64,000 bases of DNA from Lachnoanaerobaculum sp. OBRC5-5 (lineage in GTDB: Bacteria; Bacillota; Clostridia; Lachnospirales; Lachnospiraceae), in the NCBI RefSeq assembly GCF_000296385.1, contig NZ_JH815185.1:2831852-2895851 (forward strand), read 5' to 3'. Positions within the stretch are counted from its first letter, which is position 1. Every line of letters starts with the position of its first letter. Below, piece after piece: positions 33,915 through 43,824 of the stretch. The notes below the pieces were generated by a model. The model searched no databases. It was given only the letters and a program-made list of their open reading frames with translations, and was not told the DNA's origin. Both the position numbers and the translations under genes were made by a program.

Positions 33915-35522
33915 TTAGTCTACCTTTGGGCCGGCAGCTACTAAAGCCTTACCTGCCTCATTTGTCTCATACTTCTTAAAGTTCTTTGCAAATCTTGAAG
34001 CAAGATCCTTTGCCTTGATTTCCCAATCGGCAACATTTGCATATGTATCTCTTGGGTCAAGAATCTTTGTATCAACGCCCTCAAGCTCTGTAGGAACCTC
34101 AAAATCAAAGTAAGGAATCTTCTTTGTAGGAGCATTCTTGATAGCACCGCTAAGGATTCCGTCGATGATACCACGAGTATCCTTGATAGAGATTCTTTTT
34201 CCTGTTCCGTTCCATCCTGTATTTACAAGATAAGCCTTTGAACCATTCTTTTCCATTCTCTTTACAAGCTCTTCAGCGTACTTTGTAGGATGAAGCTCAA
34301 GGAATGCCTGTCCGAAGCAAGCTGAGAATGTAGGTGTAGGCTCTGTGATACCGCGCTCTGTACCTGCAAGCTTAGCTGTAAATCCGCTGAGGAAGTAGTA
34401 CTGTGTCTGCTCAGGTGTAAGGATTGATACAGGAGGAAGTACTCCGAACGCATCTGCTGAAAGGAAGATTACATTCTCTGCAGCAGGACCGTGTGATATA
34501 GGCTTAACTATATTCTCAATATGGTCGATAGGATATGAAACTCTTGTGTTCTCTGTCTTGCTTCCGTCATTAAAGTCAATCTTACCGTTCTCATCAAGAG
34601 TAACGTTCTCTAAAAGAGCATCTCTTCTGATAGCATTGTAGATATCAGGCTCAGACTCCTTGTCAAGGTTGATAACCTTAGCATAGCATCCGCCCTCATA
34701 GTTGAATACACCGTTGTCATCCCAACCGTGCTCATCATCACCGATAAGAAGTCTCTTAGGATCTGTTGAAAGAGTTGTCTTACCTGTTCCTGAAAGACCG
34801 AAGAAAATAGCTGTATTCTCACCGTTCATATCTGTATTTGCTGAACAGTGCATTGAAGCAATTCCCTTAAGTGGAAGATAGTAGTTCATCATTGAGAACA
34901 TACCTTTCTTCATCTCACCGCCATACCATGTGTTAAGGATAACCTGCTCACGGCTTGTGATATTGAAAGCAACAGCTGTTTCTGAATTAAGACCAAGCTC
35001 CTTATAGTTAGCTACTTTTGCTTTTGATGCATTGTAAACTACGAAATCAGGCTTGAAGTTCTCAAGTTCCTCAGCAGTCGGCTGAATAAACATATTTGTA
35101 ACGAAATGTGCCTGCCAAGCAACTTCCACGATGAAACGAACTGACATTCTTGTGTCCTTGTTTGCACCACAGAAAGCGTCTACGACATAAAGCTTCTTGT
35201 TTGAAAGCTCATTTTTTGCAAGGTCCTTTAAAACCTTCCATGAATCCTCTGAAAGCGGATGGTTGTCATTTGCGTAATCTGCAGATGTCCACCAAACTGT
35301 ATCTTTTGAATTCTCGTCCATAACTATAAATTTATCTTTAGGGGAACGACCTGTATAGATACCTGTTAATACGTTAACGGCACCAAGCTCACTAACCTGT
35401 CCCTTTTCATAGCCTGATAATGCAGAATCTGTCTCGGCTGCAAATAATTCATCATAAGATGGATTGTGTACTATCTCTGTAGTGCCTGTGATGCCATACT
35501 GAGTTAAATCAATATTTGCCAT
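33915..35522 (-). CDS. pckA: Phosphoenolpyruvate carboxykinase (ATP)
   Basis: This 535-aa enzyme interconverts oxaloacetate and phosphoenolpyruvate with ATP. The ATP-type P-loop [15 protein letters not shown] (near residues 245-260), the kinase-2 region LIGDDEHGW and the substrate motif TGRSPKDKF are present. In anaerobic fermenters it often works toward oxaloacetate in succinate or amino-acid metabolism. It is a single gene with its own candidate promoter and an AGAGGA site before the ATG. Confidence 0.96.
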   Translation of the reverse strand: MANIDLTQYGITGTTEIVHNPSYDELFAAETDSALSGYEKGQVSELGAVNVLTGIYTGRSPKDKFIVMDENSKDTVWWTSADYANDNHPLSEDSWKVLKDLAKNELSNKKLYVVDAFCGANKDTRMSVRFIVEVAWQAHFVTNMFIQPTAEELENFKPDFVVYNASKAKVANYKELGLNSETAVAFNITSREQVILNTWYGGEMKKGMFSMMNYYLPLKGIASMHCSANTDMNGENTAIFFGLSGTGKTTLSTDPKRLLIGDDEHGWDDNGVFNYEGGCYAKVINLDKESEPDIYNAIRRDALLENVTLDENGKIDFNDGSKTENTRVSYPIDHIENIVKPISHGPAAENVIFLSADAFGVLPPVSILTPEQTQYYFLSGFTAKLAGTERGITEPTPTFSACFGQAFLELHPTKYAEELVKRMEKNGSKAYLVNTGWNGTGKRISIKDTRGIIDGILSGAIKNAPTKKIPYFDFEVPTELEGVDTKILDPRDTYANVADWEIKAKDLASRFAKNFKKYETNEAGKALVAAGPKVD

Positions 35523-35642
35523 AATAATCCTCTTTTCTATAATTCATTTATTTTGTTATCATGAAACTCGGGTGAAAAGGTATTTTCCCCTTGATACAAA
35601 ATATAAAGTTATGTACTCTTTGAGGTACAATAACCTTATTAG

Positions 35643-35671
35643 AATATACATAACAATTCGGAAAAAAGCAA
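35643..35671 (-). promoter_or_regulatory. Candidate pckA promoter
   Basis: Read on the minus strand, TTGCTT (35666-35671) and TATATT (35643-35648) are 17 bp apart. They lie about 120 bp upstream of the ATG, leaving a leader that contains a small TGTAC dyad. Confidence 0.45.
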
Positions 35672-35704
35672 TAATATTTTGAACTTTGTTAAAAAAAATA
35701 CGAA

Positions 35705-35735
35705 ACAAAAAAGCACTAAATTTATTAGTGCTTCA
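35705..35735 (-). terminator. Terminator of mecA
   Basis: On the minus strand AAGCACTAA pairs with TTAGTGCTT around a 5-nt loop, followed by a T-run. It lies just after the mecA stop. Confidence 0.88.
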
Positions 35736-35749
35736 AATTTATCAAAATA

Positions 35750-36424
35750 TTATATTTTTGATATTTGTGAAATGGCATTTTCCTTGACCATTACTTTGAA
35801 ATGTTCTTTATAATAGTCTTCACTGAATGCGGTAGCGGAAAGCTTCACACCGTATTCTGAAAGAATATTTGCTGCCGAGGCGAAATCCTTTTTATTCTCA
35901 TTCTTTTTTAGAACCAGAATAAAGCGTTTATTTACCTCATCCTTATATAAAGTGTTTTCACCGGAATAGATCTTTACCGCCTTTGCGGCCTCTATAAGTT
36001 CATCTAAAGTGTCAAAAGAGTATGCTCTTAAATAGCTTTCCTGTTCTTCGGACTTATCGGTTTCATCAAGATCAAGCGCACCCTCTAAAAGATTATTAAA
36101 CTTCATATCAAAAGAGGCAAACACATCATCGGCCATAGTCGGAGAGAACTTTGCAAAACGCGTATCCAGCTCATCCGGATCGTCAACTTTTGTTACATAT
36201 ATAATAATGCTTTCGTTTGAAAGCGGAACCGCCTCTATCATCAGAGGAGAGTCATCCGCATCAAATCCTACCTCATAAGAGGCTTTGCTCAGCATTTCCT
36301 GAAACAATGCCTTGGCATTGTCACTGCCGTAGGCCAATTCAACTACATTTAAATTTCTGTTTTCCAAATCCACATTTGACAGTGTACATCTTATCTGATT
36401 GGTACTAATCCTTTCAATTCTCAA
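35750..36424 (-). CDS. mecA: Adaptor protein MecA
   Basis: This 224-aa protein begins MRIERISTNQIRCTLSNVDL, like other MecA adaptors, followed by an acidic linker and a C-terminal ClpC-binding domain. MecA delivers substrates to the ClpCP protease and in bacilli controls competence. It is a single gene with its own promoter and terminator. Function in this organism is inferred from the family. Confidence 0.9.
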   Translation of the reverse strand: MRIERISTNQIRCTLSNVDLENRNLNVVELAYGSDNAKALFQEMLSKASYEVGFDADDSPLMIEAVPLSNESIIIYVTKVDDPDELDTRFAKFSPTMADDVFASFDMKFNNLLEGALDLDETDKSEEQESYLRAYSFDTLDELIEAAKAVKIYSGENTLYKDEVNKRFILVLKKNENKKDFASAANILSEYGVKLSATAFSEDYYKEHFKVMVKENAISQISKI

Positions 36425-36459
36425 GGTATCACCCCTTTCTATAGGAATTGTACAAATAT

Positions 36460-36488
36460 ATTGTACTTATGTTTTACAATTATGTAAA
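36460..36488 (-). promoter_or_regulatory. Promoter of mecA
   Basis: On the minus strand TTTACA (36483-36488) and TACAAT (36460-36465) are separated by 17 bp, about 40 bp upstream of the ATG. Confidence 0.65.
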
Positions 36489-36520
36489 GAGAGTAAGTGC
36501 CTAAAGAAGGGCACAAAAAA

Positions 36521-36591
36521 AGCAGGTGATGGGAATCGAACCCACGTATTCAGCTTGGAAGGCTGATGTTCTACCATTGAACCACACCTGC
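36521..36591 (-). tRNA. tRNA-Gly (anticodon TCC)
   Basis: The reverse complement folds as a 71-nt cloverleaf: acceptor GCAGGTG/CACCTGC, D-arm with GGTTCAATGGTAGAAC, anticodon loop CTTCCAA giving TCC, and T-arm with GGTTCGATTCC. The discriminator is T and no CCA is encoded. A T-run follows the gene and probably ends transcription. Confidence 0.96.
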
Positions 36592-36737
36592 AAAAAATTA
36601 CTTTGTCATGATATCAAAACGAGAGATAAATGTCAAGCGGAAAAAATAGAATAAATATGAGTTTTGTGTATATTTTTTAATACATTCCTGTTTGTCTTAA
36701 AATATTTTAGAAATAATAAAATATAATTAGATAAGTA

Positions 36738-36766
36738 TTGAAAAGCTTATAGAAAAATGTTAAAAT
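36738..36766 (+). promoter_or_regulatory. Promoter of the ssnA-ygfK operon
   Basis: TTGAAA (36738-36743) and TAAAAT (36761-36766) are 17 bp apart. The ssnA ATG, with a GAGAGGAG site, follows about 60 bp downstream. Confidence 0.68.
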
Positions 36767-36826
36767 ACAAGCTACATTATTAGGTTTTTGTAATTAAAAC
36801 TGCATAATTCAGAGAGGAGATTTACA

Positions 36827-38170
36827 ATGCTACTAATTGGTAATGGAAGGGTAGTTACTGGAAATCAGGAACAGCCATTGATTGAAGATGGGTCTGTAGT
36901 ACTGGATGGCAACACAGTTTTAGAGGTTGGAAACTACCGTGATTTGAAGGAAAAATATGCGGATGCAACTTTCGTGGATGCAAAGGGCGGGCTCATAATG
37001 CCGGCATTCATCAACACACACGAGCATATTTATTCTGCAATGGCAAGAGGCATGAGCATCAATGGTTACAACCCACATGGATTCTTGGAGATCCTAGACG
37101 GCTTATGGTGGACAATAGACAGAAATTTAGACAACGAGCTCACATATCTTTCTGCCATGACCACTTACATTGATTGTATCAAGAACGGTGTTACTACTAT
37201 TTTTGATCATCATGCAAGCTTCGGTGAGATCGAGGGAAGCCTTTTTGCTATTGAAAAGGCTGCAAGACAGACAGGCGTTAGAAGCTGTCTTTGCTATGAG
37301 ATATCTGATCGTGATGGCGAAGACAAGATGAAGGCTGCTGTTAAGGAGAACGTTGATTTTGCAAATCATGCAAAAAAAGACGATTCAGACATGATTGCAG
37401 GTATGATGGGAATGCATGCAAGCTTCACAATTTCTGACAAGTCAATGGAATATGCTATGTCAAGAAAGCCGGAAGATATCGGATGTCATATCCACGTAGC
37501 CGAAGGTATTGAAGATTTGCATTCATGCTTGAAAGTACACAACCAAAGAATTGTTGACAGATTATATGACTGGAAGGTTCTTGGCGATAAGTCATTGCTT
37601 GCACACTGTATTTATATTAACCCACACGAGATGGATCTCATCAGAGATACAAACACTTGTGTAGTACATAACCCTGAGTCAAACATGGGTAATGCATGCG
37701 GATGCCCTCCGACAATGGAGCTTGTTCACAGAGGAATCGTATGCGGACTTGGAAGTGACGGTTATACACATGACGTTTTGGAGTCATGGAAGGTTGCAAA
37801 TGTGCTTCATAAGCACCATTTATGCGATCCTAATGCAGCTTGGGGCGAAGTTCCGAAGATGCTCTTTGAGTACAATGCAAATATTGCAAACAGATACTTT
37901 AAAAAGCCTCTCGGAGTATTAAAGCCGGGCGCGGCAGCGGATGTTATCATTGTTGATTATACACCTAATACACCTATGACCGCTTCAAATATCAACAGCC
38001 ATCTGTTGTTCGGAGTATGCGGAAAAGATGTCAGAACTACAATTGCAAACGGAAATATCTTGATGAAAGATAGAGAGCTTCTTCACATTGATGAAAAGGA
38101 AGTACTTGCTAAGGTAAGAGAAGGCGCTATGAGACTTGCAAATAAGATCAATGGAAGGGGAAATGCATAA
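36827..38170 (+). CDS. ssnA: Putative aminohydrolase SsnA
   Basis: This 447-aa amidohydrolase is related to guanine and chlorohydrolase-type deaminases. Metal ligands appear in NTHEHIYSAMARG, HIHVAEG, LAHCIYI and LGSDGYTHD. SsnA genes sit with ygfK and selenium-dependent molybdenum hydroxylases in enterics and clostridia and are linked to purine breakdown. Its stop overlaps the ygfK start by one base. The exact substrate is not established. Confidence 0.92.
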   Translation: MLLIGNGRVVTGNQEQPLIEDGSVVLDGNTVLEVGNYRDLKEKYADATFVDAKGGLIMPAFINTHEHIYSAMARGMSINGYNPHGFLEILDGLWWTIDRNLDNELTYLSAMTTYIDCIKNGVTTIFDHHASFGEIEGSLFAIEKAARQTGVRSCLCYEISDRDGEDKMKAAVKENVDFANHAKKDDSDMIAGMMGMHASFTISDKSMEYAMSRKPEDIGCHIHVAEGIEDLHSCLKVHNQRIVDRLYDWKVLGDKSLLAHCIYINPHEMDLIRDTNTCVVHNPESNMGNACGCPPTMELVHRGIVCGLGSDGYTHDVLESWKVANVLHKHHLCDPNAAWGEVPKMLFEYNANIANRYFKKPLGVLKPGAAADVIIVDYTPNTPMTASNINSHLLFGVCGKDVRTTIANGNILMKDRELLHIDEKEVLAKVREGAMRLANKINGRGNA

Positions 38171-41154
38171 TGGGCGATATAATGACACCGATTCCTTTTA
38201 ATAGGATCATGGAAAGACTCCTTGAGGAGATGGACAAAGAAGGCTCTTGTTACGGAGTAAAGAAGGCTTATAAGGCTGATAAGAATAAATTTTACACTAT
38301 TTTCGGAAGAAAATTGGAGACACAGATAGGTCCTGCAGCAGGTCCTCATACACAGCTCGCACAGAATATTATCGCAGGATATTATGCAGGTGCAAGATTC
38401 TTCGAGCTTAAGACAGTTCAGAAGATGGACGGTAGAGAGCTTGCAGCTTGCGTTGCTAAGCCATGTATCACAGCCGAGGATGAGTGCTACAACTGTGAGT
38501 GGTCAACAGAGCTTACAGTTCAGGAAGCTTTTGAAGAGTATATCAAGGGTTGGTTTGCACTTAAGGTTATCTCAAAAGAATGGGATCTTGGTGGCAGCGA
38601 CGGCTTCCAGTTCAACATTTCGGTAGGTTACGATCTTGAAGGTGTTAAGCTTCCTAAGGTTGATAATTTCATCAACGGAATGATGGATGCTTCAGAGACT
38701 CCAATATACAAAGAGTGTAAGGAATATCTTGAGAAGAATTTAAGCAAGTTCAAGAAGTTTACAAAGGCCGATCTTGATGCTATCACTCCTGATATTGTAA
38801 ATTCCGTAACAGTATCTACATTGCACGGATGTCCTCCACAGGAAATCGAGGCCATTGCATCATATCTTATTACAGAAAAGGGATTAAATACATTTGTAAA
38901 ATGTAACCCTACTCTTCTTGGATATGAAGTTGCAAGAGAGATGCTTGACAGCATGGGATATGACTACATTGCGTTTACAGATCTTCACTTTAAAGAGGAT
39001 TTACAGTACTCGGATGCAGTTCCTATGTTGGAAAGACTTATGACACTCGCTTCTTCAAAGAACCTTGAGTTCGGTGTTAAGATTACAAATACATTCCCGG
39101 TTGATGTAAAGAACAATGAGCTTCCGTCACAGGAAATGTACATGTCAGGAAAGTCACTCTATCCGCTTTCACTTCTTGTTGCGAGAAATCTTTCAAGAAG
39201 CTTTAACGGCAAGCTTAGAATTGCATATTCAGGCGGTTGTGATTACTTCAATATAGATAAGGTTGTAGGTAGTGGAATCTGGCCTGTAACAGTGGCTACA
39301 ACTATTTTGAAACCGGGCGGATATCAGAGATTTATTGAGATGTCAGAGAAGCTTGAAAAGTCTGAGATTAAGGCTTGGTCAGGAATTGATGTAGAGGCTC
39401 TTGAGAAGCTTGTTTCAGACGTTAGAAGTGATAAGCATCATGTTAAGCCTGTTAAGCCGCTTCCAAACAGAAAGTCAAGCAAGAAGGTTCCTTACCTTGA
39501 TTGCTACATGGCACCTTGTGTTAACAGATGTCCTATCAATCAGGATATTACAACTTACGGAATCCTTGTTAATGAAGGAAAGTATGAGGACGCTCTTAAT
39601 GTTATCTTGGAGAAGAACCCGCTTCCGTTCATGACAGGTCATATCTGTACACATACATGTCAGAGTGCTTGTACAAGAAATCACTATGAGACAGATGTGC
39701 AGATCAGAAGAAATAAGCTTATTGCGGCGCAGAACGCATTTGACAAGGTTGTACCTACTTTAAAGAGTGCCGATAAGAAGAACTTAAAGGTTGCAGTAGT
39801 AGGTGGCGGTCCTGCAGGTATTGCGGCTGCATTCTTCCTTGCAAGAGAAGGTGTGGATGTTACTGTATTTGATGAGAGAGATACTATGGGTGGTGTTGTT
39901 GCAAACATCATTCCGGGATTCAGAATTCCTGCTGACGATATCCAGAGAGACGTAGAGCTTGCAAAGGCTTACGGAGCAAAGTTTGTTACAAACAAGAGAA
40001 TTGATGATATAAATGCACTTAAGGCTGAAGGCTTTGATAAGGTTATCCTTGCAATAGGTGCACATAAGGAGCTTCCGCTTGAGCTTGAAGAAGGAAAGGC
40101 AATCAATGCACTTCACTTCTTAGAGGACTTCAAAAAGACTGAAGGAAAGATGGATCTTGGCGAGAATGTTATCGTTGTAGGCGGTGGAAACACAGCTATG
40201 GACGTTGCAAGAGCTGCTAAGAGAGTTCCGGGAGTTAAGAATGTATACCTTGCATACAGAAGAAATGCAAGATATATGCCTGCTGACGAGGAAGAACTTA
40301 ACGAGGCAATTGAGGACGGCGTAGAGTTCGTTACACTTGTTTCTCCAAAATCATTCAAGGGCGGAAAACTTGTATGTGCTAAGAACGTACTTGGTGAGCC
40401 TGATGCAAGCGGTAGAAGAGGCGTTAAGGAGACAGATGAACTTGTTGAATTACCATGTGATACACTTATCGCATCAATCGGTGAGAGTGTAAGAGGCGAC
40501 TTCTACACAAGCAACGGTATTGAGATTGACAAAAAGAACCTTCCTGTACTTGATCCTGTTACTCTTGAGACAAATGTTAAGGGAGTATATGCTGCAGGTG
40601 ACGGTGCTAAGGGAGCATCTGTTATTGTAAAGGCTATTGCCGACAGTAAGAAGGTTTGCGAGGCTATTGTAAATCATGCAATCGGTGAGCTTAAGGTTTC
40701 AGATACTACTGACGAGAAGGTATACTCATACAGAGGAATCCTTGAAGAGGTAGAGGAGAAGAAGGCTGACAACAGATGTTTGGCTTGTGACTATATTTGT
40801 GAGAATTGTACAGAGGTTTGTCCAAACAGAGCTAATGTATATGTTAATGTAAAGGGTAGCCATCAGATAGTTCATGTGGATTACATGTGCAATGAGTGCG
40901 GTAACTGTGAGACATTCTGTCCATACGCTTCTGCACCATACAAGGATAAGCTTACATTATTCGCAAGCGAAGAAGACATGCTTGATTCAGAGAATGACGG
41001 TTTTGTAATCGTTAAGGGAAGCAAGGATGTTAAGGTAAGAATTGACGGACAAAATCTTGTGTATAGAATAGGCGAGAGCAATGACAAGCTCAATTATAGA
41101 TATGCTGAACTTATCGACACTATCTATAATGAATATGAGTATTTGCTCCTATAA
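38170..41154 (+). CDS. ygfK: Putative selenate reductase / iron-sulfur flavoprotein subunit YgfK
   Basis: This 994-aa multidomain redox protein has an N-terminal dihydroorotate-dehydrogenase-like barrel (about 1-430), a GltD-like cysteine cluster (CMAPCVNRCPINQD and CTHTCQSAC), an FAD/NAD(P) domain (VAVVGGGPAGIAAAFFLA near residue 540, VIVVGGGNTAMDVARAA near 665), and two C-terminal ferredoxin-type clusters (CLACDYICENCTEVCPNRAN, CNECGNCETFCP). It probably passes electrons from NAD(P)H to a partner. The E. coli homologue is tied to purine catabolism and selenate reduction. It follows ssnA directly and ends with a hairpin. Confidence 0.92.
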   Translation: MGDIMTPIPFNRIMERLLEEMDKEGSCYGVKKAYKADKNKFYTIFGRKLETQIGPAAGPHTQLAQNIIAGYYAGARFFELKTVQKMDGRELAACVAKPCITAEDECYNCEWSTELTVQEAFEEYIKGWFALKVISKEWDLGGSDGFQFNISVGYDLEGVKLPKVDNFINGMMDASETPIYKECKEYLEKNLSKFKKFTKADLDAITPDIVNSVTVSTLHGCPPQEIEAIASYLITEKGLNTFVKCNPTLLGYEVAREMLDSMGYDYIAFTDLHFKEDLQYSDAVPMLERLMTLASSKNLEFGVKITNTFPVDVKNNELPSQEMYMSGKSLYPLSLLVARNLSRSFNGKLRIAYSGGCDYFNIDKVVGSGIWPVTVATTILKPGGYQRFIEMSEKLEKSEIKAWSGIDVEALEKLVSDVRSDKHHVKPVKPLPNRKSSKKVPYLDCYMAPCVNRCPINQDITTYGILVNEGKYEDALNVILEKNPLPFMTGHICTHTCQSACTRNHYETDVQIRRNKLIAAQNAFDKVVPTLKSADKKNLKVAVVGGGPAGIAAAFFLAREGVDVTVFDERDTMGGVVANIIPGFRIPADDIQRDVELAKAYGAKFVTNKRIDDINALKAEGFDKVILAIGAHKELPLELEEGKAINALHFLEDFKKTEGKMDLGENVIVVGGGNTAMDVARAAKRVPGVKNVYLAYRRNARYMPADEEELNEAIEDGVEFVTLVSPKSFKGGKLVCAKNVLGEPDASGRRGVKETDELVELPCDTLIASIGESVRGDFYTSNGIEIDKKNLPVLDPVTLETNVKGVYAAGDGAKGASVIVKAIADSKKVCEAIVNHAIGELKVSDTTDEKVYSYRGILEEVEEKKADNRCLACDYICENCTEVCPNRANVYVNVKGSHQIVHVDYMCNECGNCETFCPYASAPYKDKLTLFASEEDMLDSENDGFVIVKGSKDVKVRIDGQNLVYRIGESNDKLNYRYAELIDTIYNEYEYLLL

Positions 41155-41186
41155 TATAGACTGAGATAAAATATGATATAGTTAAG

Positions 41187-41215
41187 ATATGCCACCCTAA
41201 AAAGTGGCATATTTT
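41187..41215 (+). terminator. Hairpin between ygfK and the hydantoinase gene
   Basis: ATATGCCAC and GTGGCATAT form a 9-bp stem with an 8-nt loop, then TTT. It could end the ssnA-ygfK transcript or only attenuate it. Confidence 0.75.
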
Positions 41216-41233
41216 GCTATGTAAGGAGATAAT

Positions 41234-42625
41234 ATGAATAGAGTTTTTATTAAGGGTGGAAAAATAGTAAATTCCAAAGAAAGCTTTGATGCGGACATAC
41301 TTATTGAAGATGAGAAAATAAGTAAAATATTTAAAAACGGTGAGGCAGCTAAGCTTGATGAAGGTACAAAGATAGTAGATGCTTCCGGTAAGCTTATATT
41401 CCCGGGATTTATAGATGCACATACACATTTTGACTTGCATGTGGCAGGTACGGTGACATGTGATAATTTCTATTCGGGAACAAGAGCTGCGATAAGCGGA
41501 GGAACCACAACTATTATCGATTTCGGCACCCAGTACAAGGGAGAAACTCTTAACGAAGGCATGGACAATTGGCTTAAAAAGGCTGAAGACGGAGTATTCT
41601 GTGACTATGGAATACATATGTCAATCAGTGACTGGAATGAGGAGGCAAAGCGTCAGTGTCAGGATATGATGGACAGAGGCGTTACCACTTTTAAAATTTA
41701 TCTGACATACGACATTCTCCTGCATGACAATGAGGCTTTTGAGGTACTGCAAAGACTTAAGGAAGTAGGAGCCATTACCGGAGTACATTGTGAGAATGCC
41801 GGACTTATATTTGCGCTTCAGCAGGAATTTGTGGAAGCAGGATTACAGAACAAAGTTTCATCTCACTATAAGACCAGACCGGCTGCAGCTGAGGCGGAGG
41901 CTATAAATAGAATACTTCACCTTGCTGAGGTGGCAGGAAGTGATATCATTGATGTTCATCTGACATGTAAGGAAGGACTTGATGAGATAAGAGCCGCCAG
42001 AGAAAGAGGACAGAAGGTATATGCGGAGACCTGTCCGCAGTATCTTACCATGACAAACAGTCTGTATGAGTTGCCGGGATTTGAAGGAGCCAAGTATGTT
42101 ATAGCGCCACCGCTTAGAGAACAGTCTGATATTGACGAGCTTTGGAAGGCTATTGCGGACGGAGAAATTCAAACTGTGGCAACAGATCACTGTTCTTTCA
42201 CATCCGAGCAAAAGAAACTTGGTATGGAAGATTTCAGAAAGATTCCGGGAGGAATGCCGGGTGTAGAGACAAGAGGTATTGTAATGTACTCCGAAGGTGT
42301 TGCCGCAGGCAGAATCAGTGCGGAAAAGATGTGTGAAGTACTTTGTGAGAATCCTGCAAAACTTTACGGACTTTATGACAGAAAAGGATTCATAGAGGAA
42401 GGTTTTGATGCCGATATTGTCATATTAGATCCGAAGGCACAGACTAAGATTACTGCCGCTACTCAGGTTTCAAAATGTGACTATGCACCGCTTGAGGGTA
42501 AAGTTCTTAGCGGACATATCGATAAAGTATTCTTAAGAGGTAGTGAAATAGTCGATAATGCAAAAATCAAAGATACTCCTGAGGGTAAATTCTTAGCAAG
42601 AAAGCCGTATCAGAAGTTTTTATAA
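41234..42625 (+). CDS. hydA: Dihydropyrimidinase / D-hydantoinase-like enzyme
   Basis: This 463-aa cyclic amidohydrolase has binuclear metal ligands in DAHTHFDLH, the carboxylated-Lys region TTFKIYLTYD, GVHCENAG, DVHLTCKEG and TDHCSF. It opens cyclic imide rings of hydantoins or dihydropyrimidines. Its place next to ssnA and ygfK suggests a role in the purine/heterocycle pathway. It has an AAGGAG site and is followed by a strong terminator. Confidence 0.9.
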   Translation: MNRVFIKGGKIVNSKESFDADILIEDEKISKIFKNGEAAKLDEGTKIVDASGKLIFPGFIDAHTHFDLHVAGTVTCDNFYSGTRAAISGGTTTIIDFGTQYKGETLNEGMDNWLKKAEDGVFCDYGIHMSISDWNEEAKRQCQDMMDRGVTTFKIYLTYDILLHDNEAFEVLQRLKEVGAITGVHCENAGLIFALQQEFVEAGLQNKVSSHYKTRPAAAEAEAINRILHLAEVAGSDIIDVHLTCKEGLDEIRAARERGQKVYAETCPQYLTMTNSLYELPGFEGAKYVIAPPLREQSDIDELWKAIADGEIQTVATDHCSFTSEQKKLGMEDFRKIPGGMPGVETRGIVMYSEGVAAGRISAEKMCEVLCENPAKLYGLYDRKGFIEEGFDADIVILDPKAQTKITAATQVSKCDYAPLEGKVLSGHIDKVFLRGSEIVDNAKIKDTPEGKFLARKPYQKFL

Positions 42626-42640
42626 TATAAATATTTTTTA

Positions 42641-42686
42641 GACGCCATGATTTATTCTGTATTTAAATAAATCATGGCGCTTTTAT
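42641..42686 (+). terminator. Terminator after the hydantoinase gene
   Basis: CGCCATGATTTATT pairs with AATAAATCATGGCG around a short loop, followed by CTTTT. The stem is 14 bp. Confidence 0.9.
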
Positions 42687-42773
42687 TGATTTTATAGTAT
42701 AATGCTTTAATATAATTAAAAATTTCAGTGTAGCGGATTGGCTCAAGCCGTTGCGGAATATAGAAGGGGAAAT

Positions 42774-43805
42774 ATGCGACTTATAGATACTAAAGATGCC
42801 GTAGGGCATATGCTCTGTCATGATATAACACAGATAATAAAAGGCGAGAAAAAAGGACCGGTATTCAGAAAAGGTCATATTATAAGAGAAGAGGATGTGG
42901 AAGTACTGCTTTCAGTAGGTAAAGACCATATCTATATCTGGGAAGTAAATGAAAATATGCTGCATGAAAATGATGCCGCACTGATGCTTTATGATATGTG
43001 TAAGAATGAACATCTTACAAGAGATCCTGATATCAAAGAGGGTAAGGTAGAGTTGATTGCGGAGTGTGACGGACTCTTAAAGATAGATAAGGAAAGAATA
43101 AATAAGCTCAACTCACTTGGTGAGATGATGATTGCAAGTATACACGACAACTTTCCTGTGAAAGCCGGTCAGCATCTTGCAGGTATGAGAGTAATACCTC
43201 TTATTATAGAAAAAGAAAAGATGGAAAAGGCAAAGGAAATTGTAGGAGACAAGCCTCTCTTTGAACTTTTACCGTACAAACAGATGAAAGTCGGAATAGT
43301 GACTACAGGTAATGAAGTTTACTATGGAAGAATTAAGGATACTTTTACACCTGTGGTTATAAATAAGATGAAAGCCTACGGTGCCGAAGTTATAGCACAT
43401 GAGATAAGCAGTGATGATGTGGAGATGGAGATAGAGTGCATCAAAAAGGTCATGGCTGCAGGCGTGGATATTGTACTTTGCACAGGAGGAATGAGTGTGG
43501 ACCCTGATGATAAGACACCTTATGCTATAGGGCAGAATGCTGGCAGGGTTATTACTTACGGTGCGCCTGTACTTCCGGGTGCCATGTTTATGCTGGCCTA
43601 CGGCGGTGAAAATGAAAATATTACCTTTATGGGACTTCCGGGCTGTGTAATGTATGAGAAGAAAACAATATTTGATATTGTATTGCCTAGAATTATGGCA
43701 GGGGAAAAGGTGGAAAAGTCTGATATTGACTGTTTGGGAGTAGGCGGATATTGTATGCATTGTCCGACATGTATATTCCCTAATTGTTCATTCGGTGTGT
43801 CATAA
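42774..43805 (+). CDS. MoeA-like molybdopterin-binding protein with Cys-rich tail
   Basis: This 343-aa protein has the MoeA/MogA-type fold in its second half: VGIVTTGNEVYYGRIKDTF and DIVLCTGGMSVDPDDKTP, expected to bind molybdopterin during molybdenum insertion. The C terminus has a cluster of five cysteines (CLGVGGYCMHCPTCIFPNC, about 324-342) absent from ordinary MoeA. A frame opens at TTG 42738, but AAGGGG before the ATG at 42774 decides the start. It leads a Moco operon that runs to moaC. Confidence 0.85.
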   Translation: MRLIDTKDAVGHMLCHDITQIIKGEKKGPVFRKGHIIREEDVEVLLSVGKDHIYIWEVNENMLHENDAALMLYDMCKNEHLTRDPDIKEGKVELIAECDGLLKIDKERINKLNSLGEMMIASIHDNFPVKAGQHLAGMRVIPLIIEKEKMEKAKEIVGDKPLFELLPYKQMKVGIVTTGNEVYYGRIKDTFTPVVINKMKAYGAEVIAHEISSDDVEMEIECIKKVMAAGVDIVLCTGGMSVDPDDKTPYAIGQNAGRVITYGAPVLPGAMFMLAYGGENENITFMGLPGCVMYEKKTIFDIVLPRIMAGEKVEKSDIDCLGVGGYCMHCPTCIFPNCSFGVS

Positions 43806-43824
43806 ATTTTAAAGGAGCGAGAAT

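Noticed and set aside
42687-42773. A molybdenum-cofactor riboswitch before the MoeA-like gene
   Set aside because: The region is only about 90 nt and shows no more than a weak GGCTCAAGCC hairpin. I could not recognise the Moco motif.
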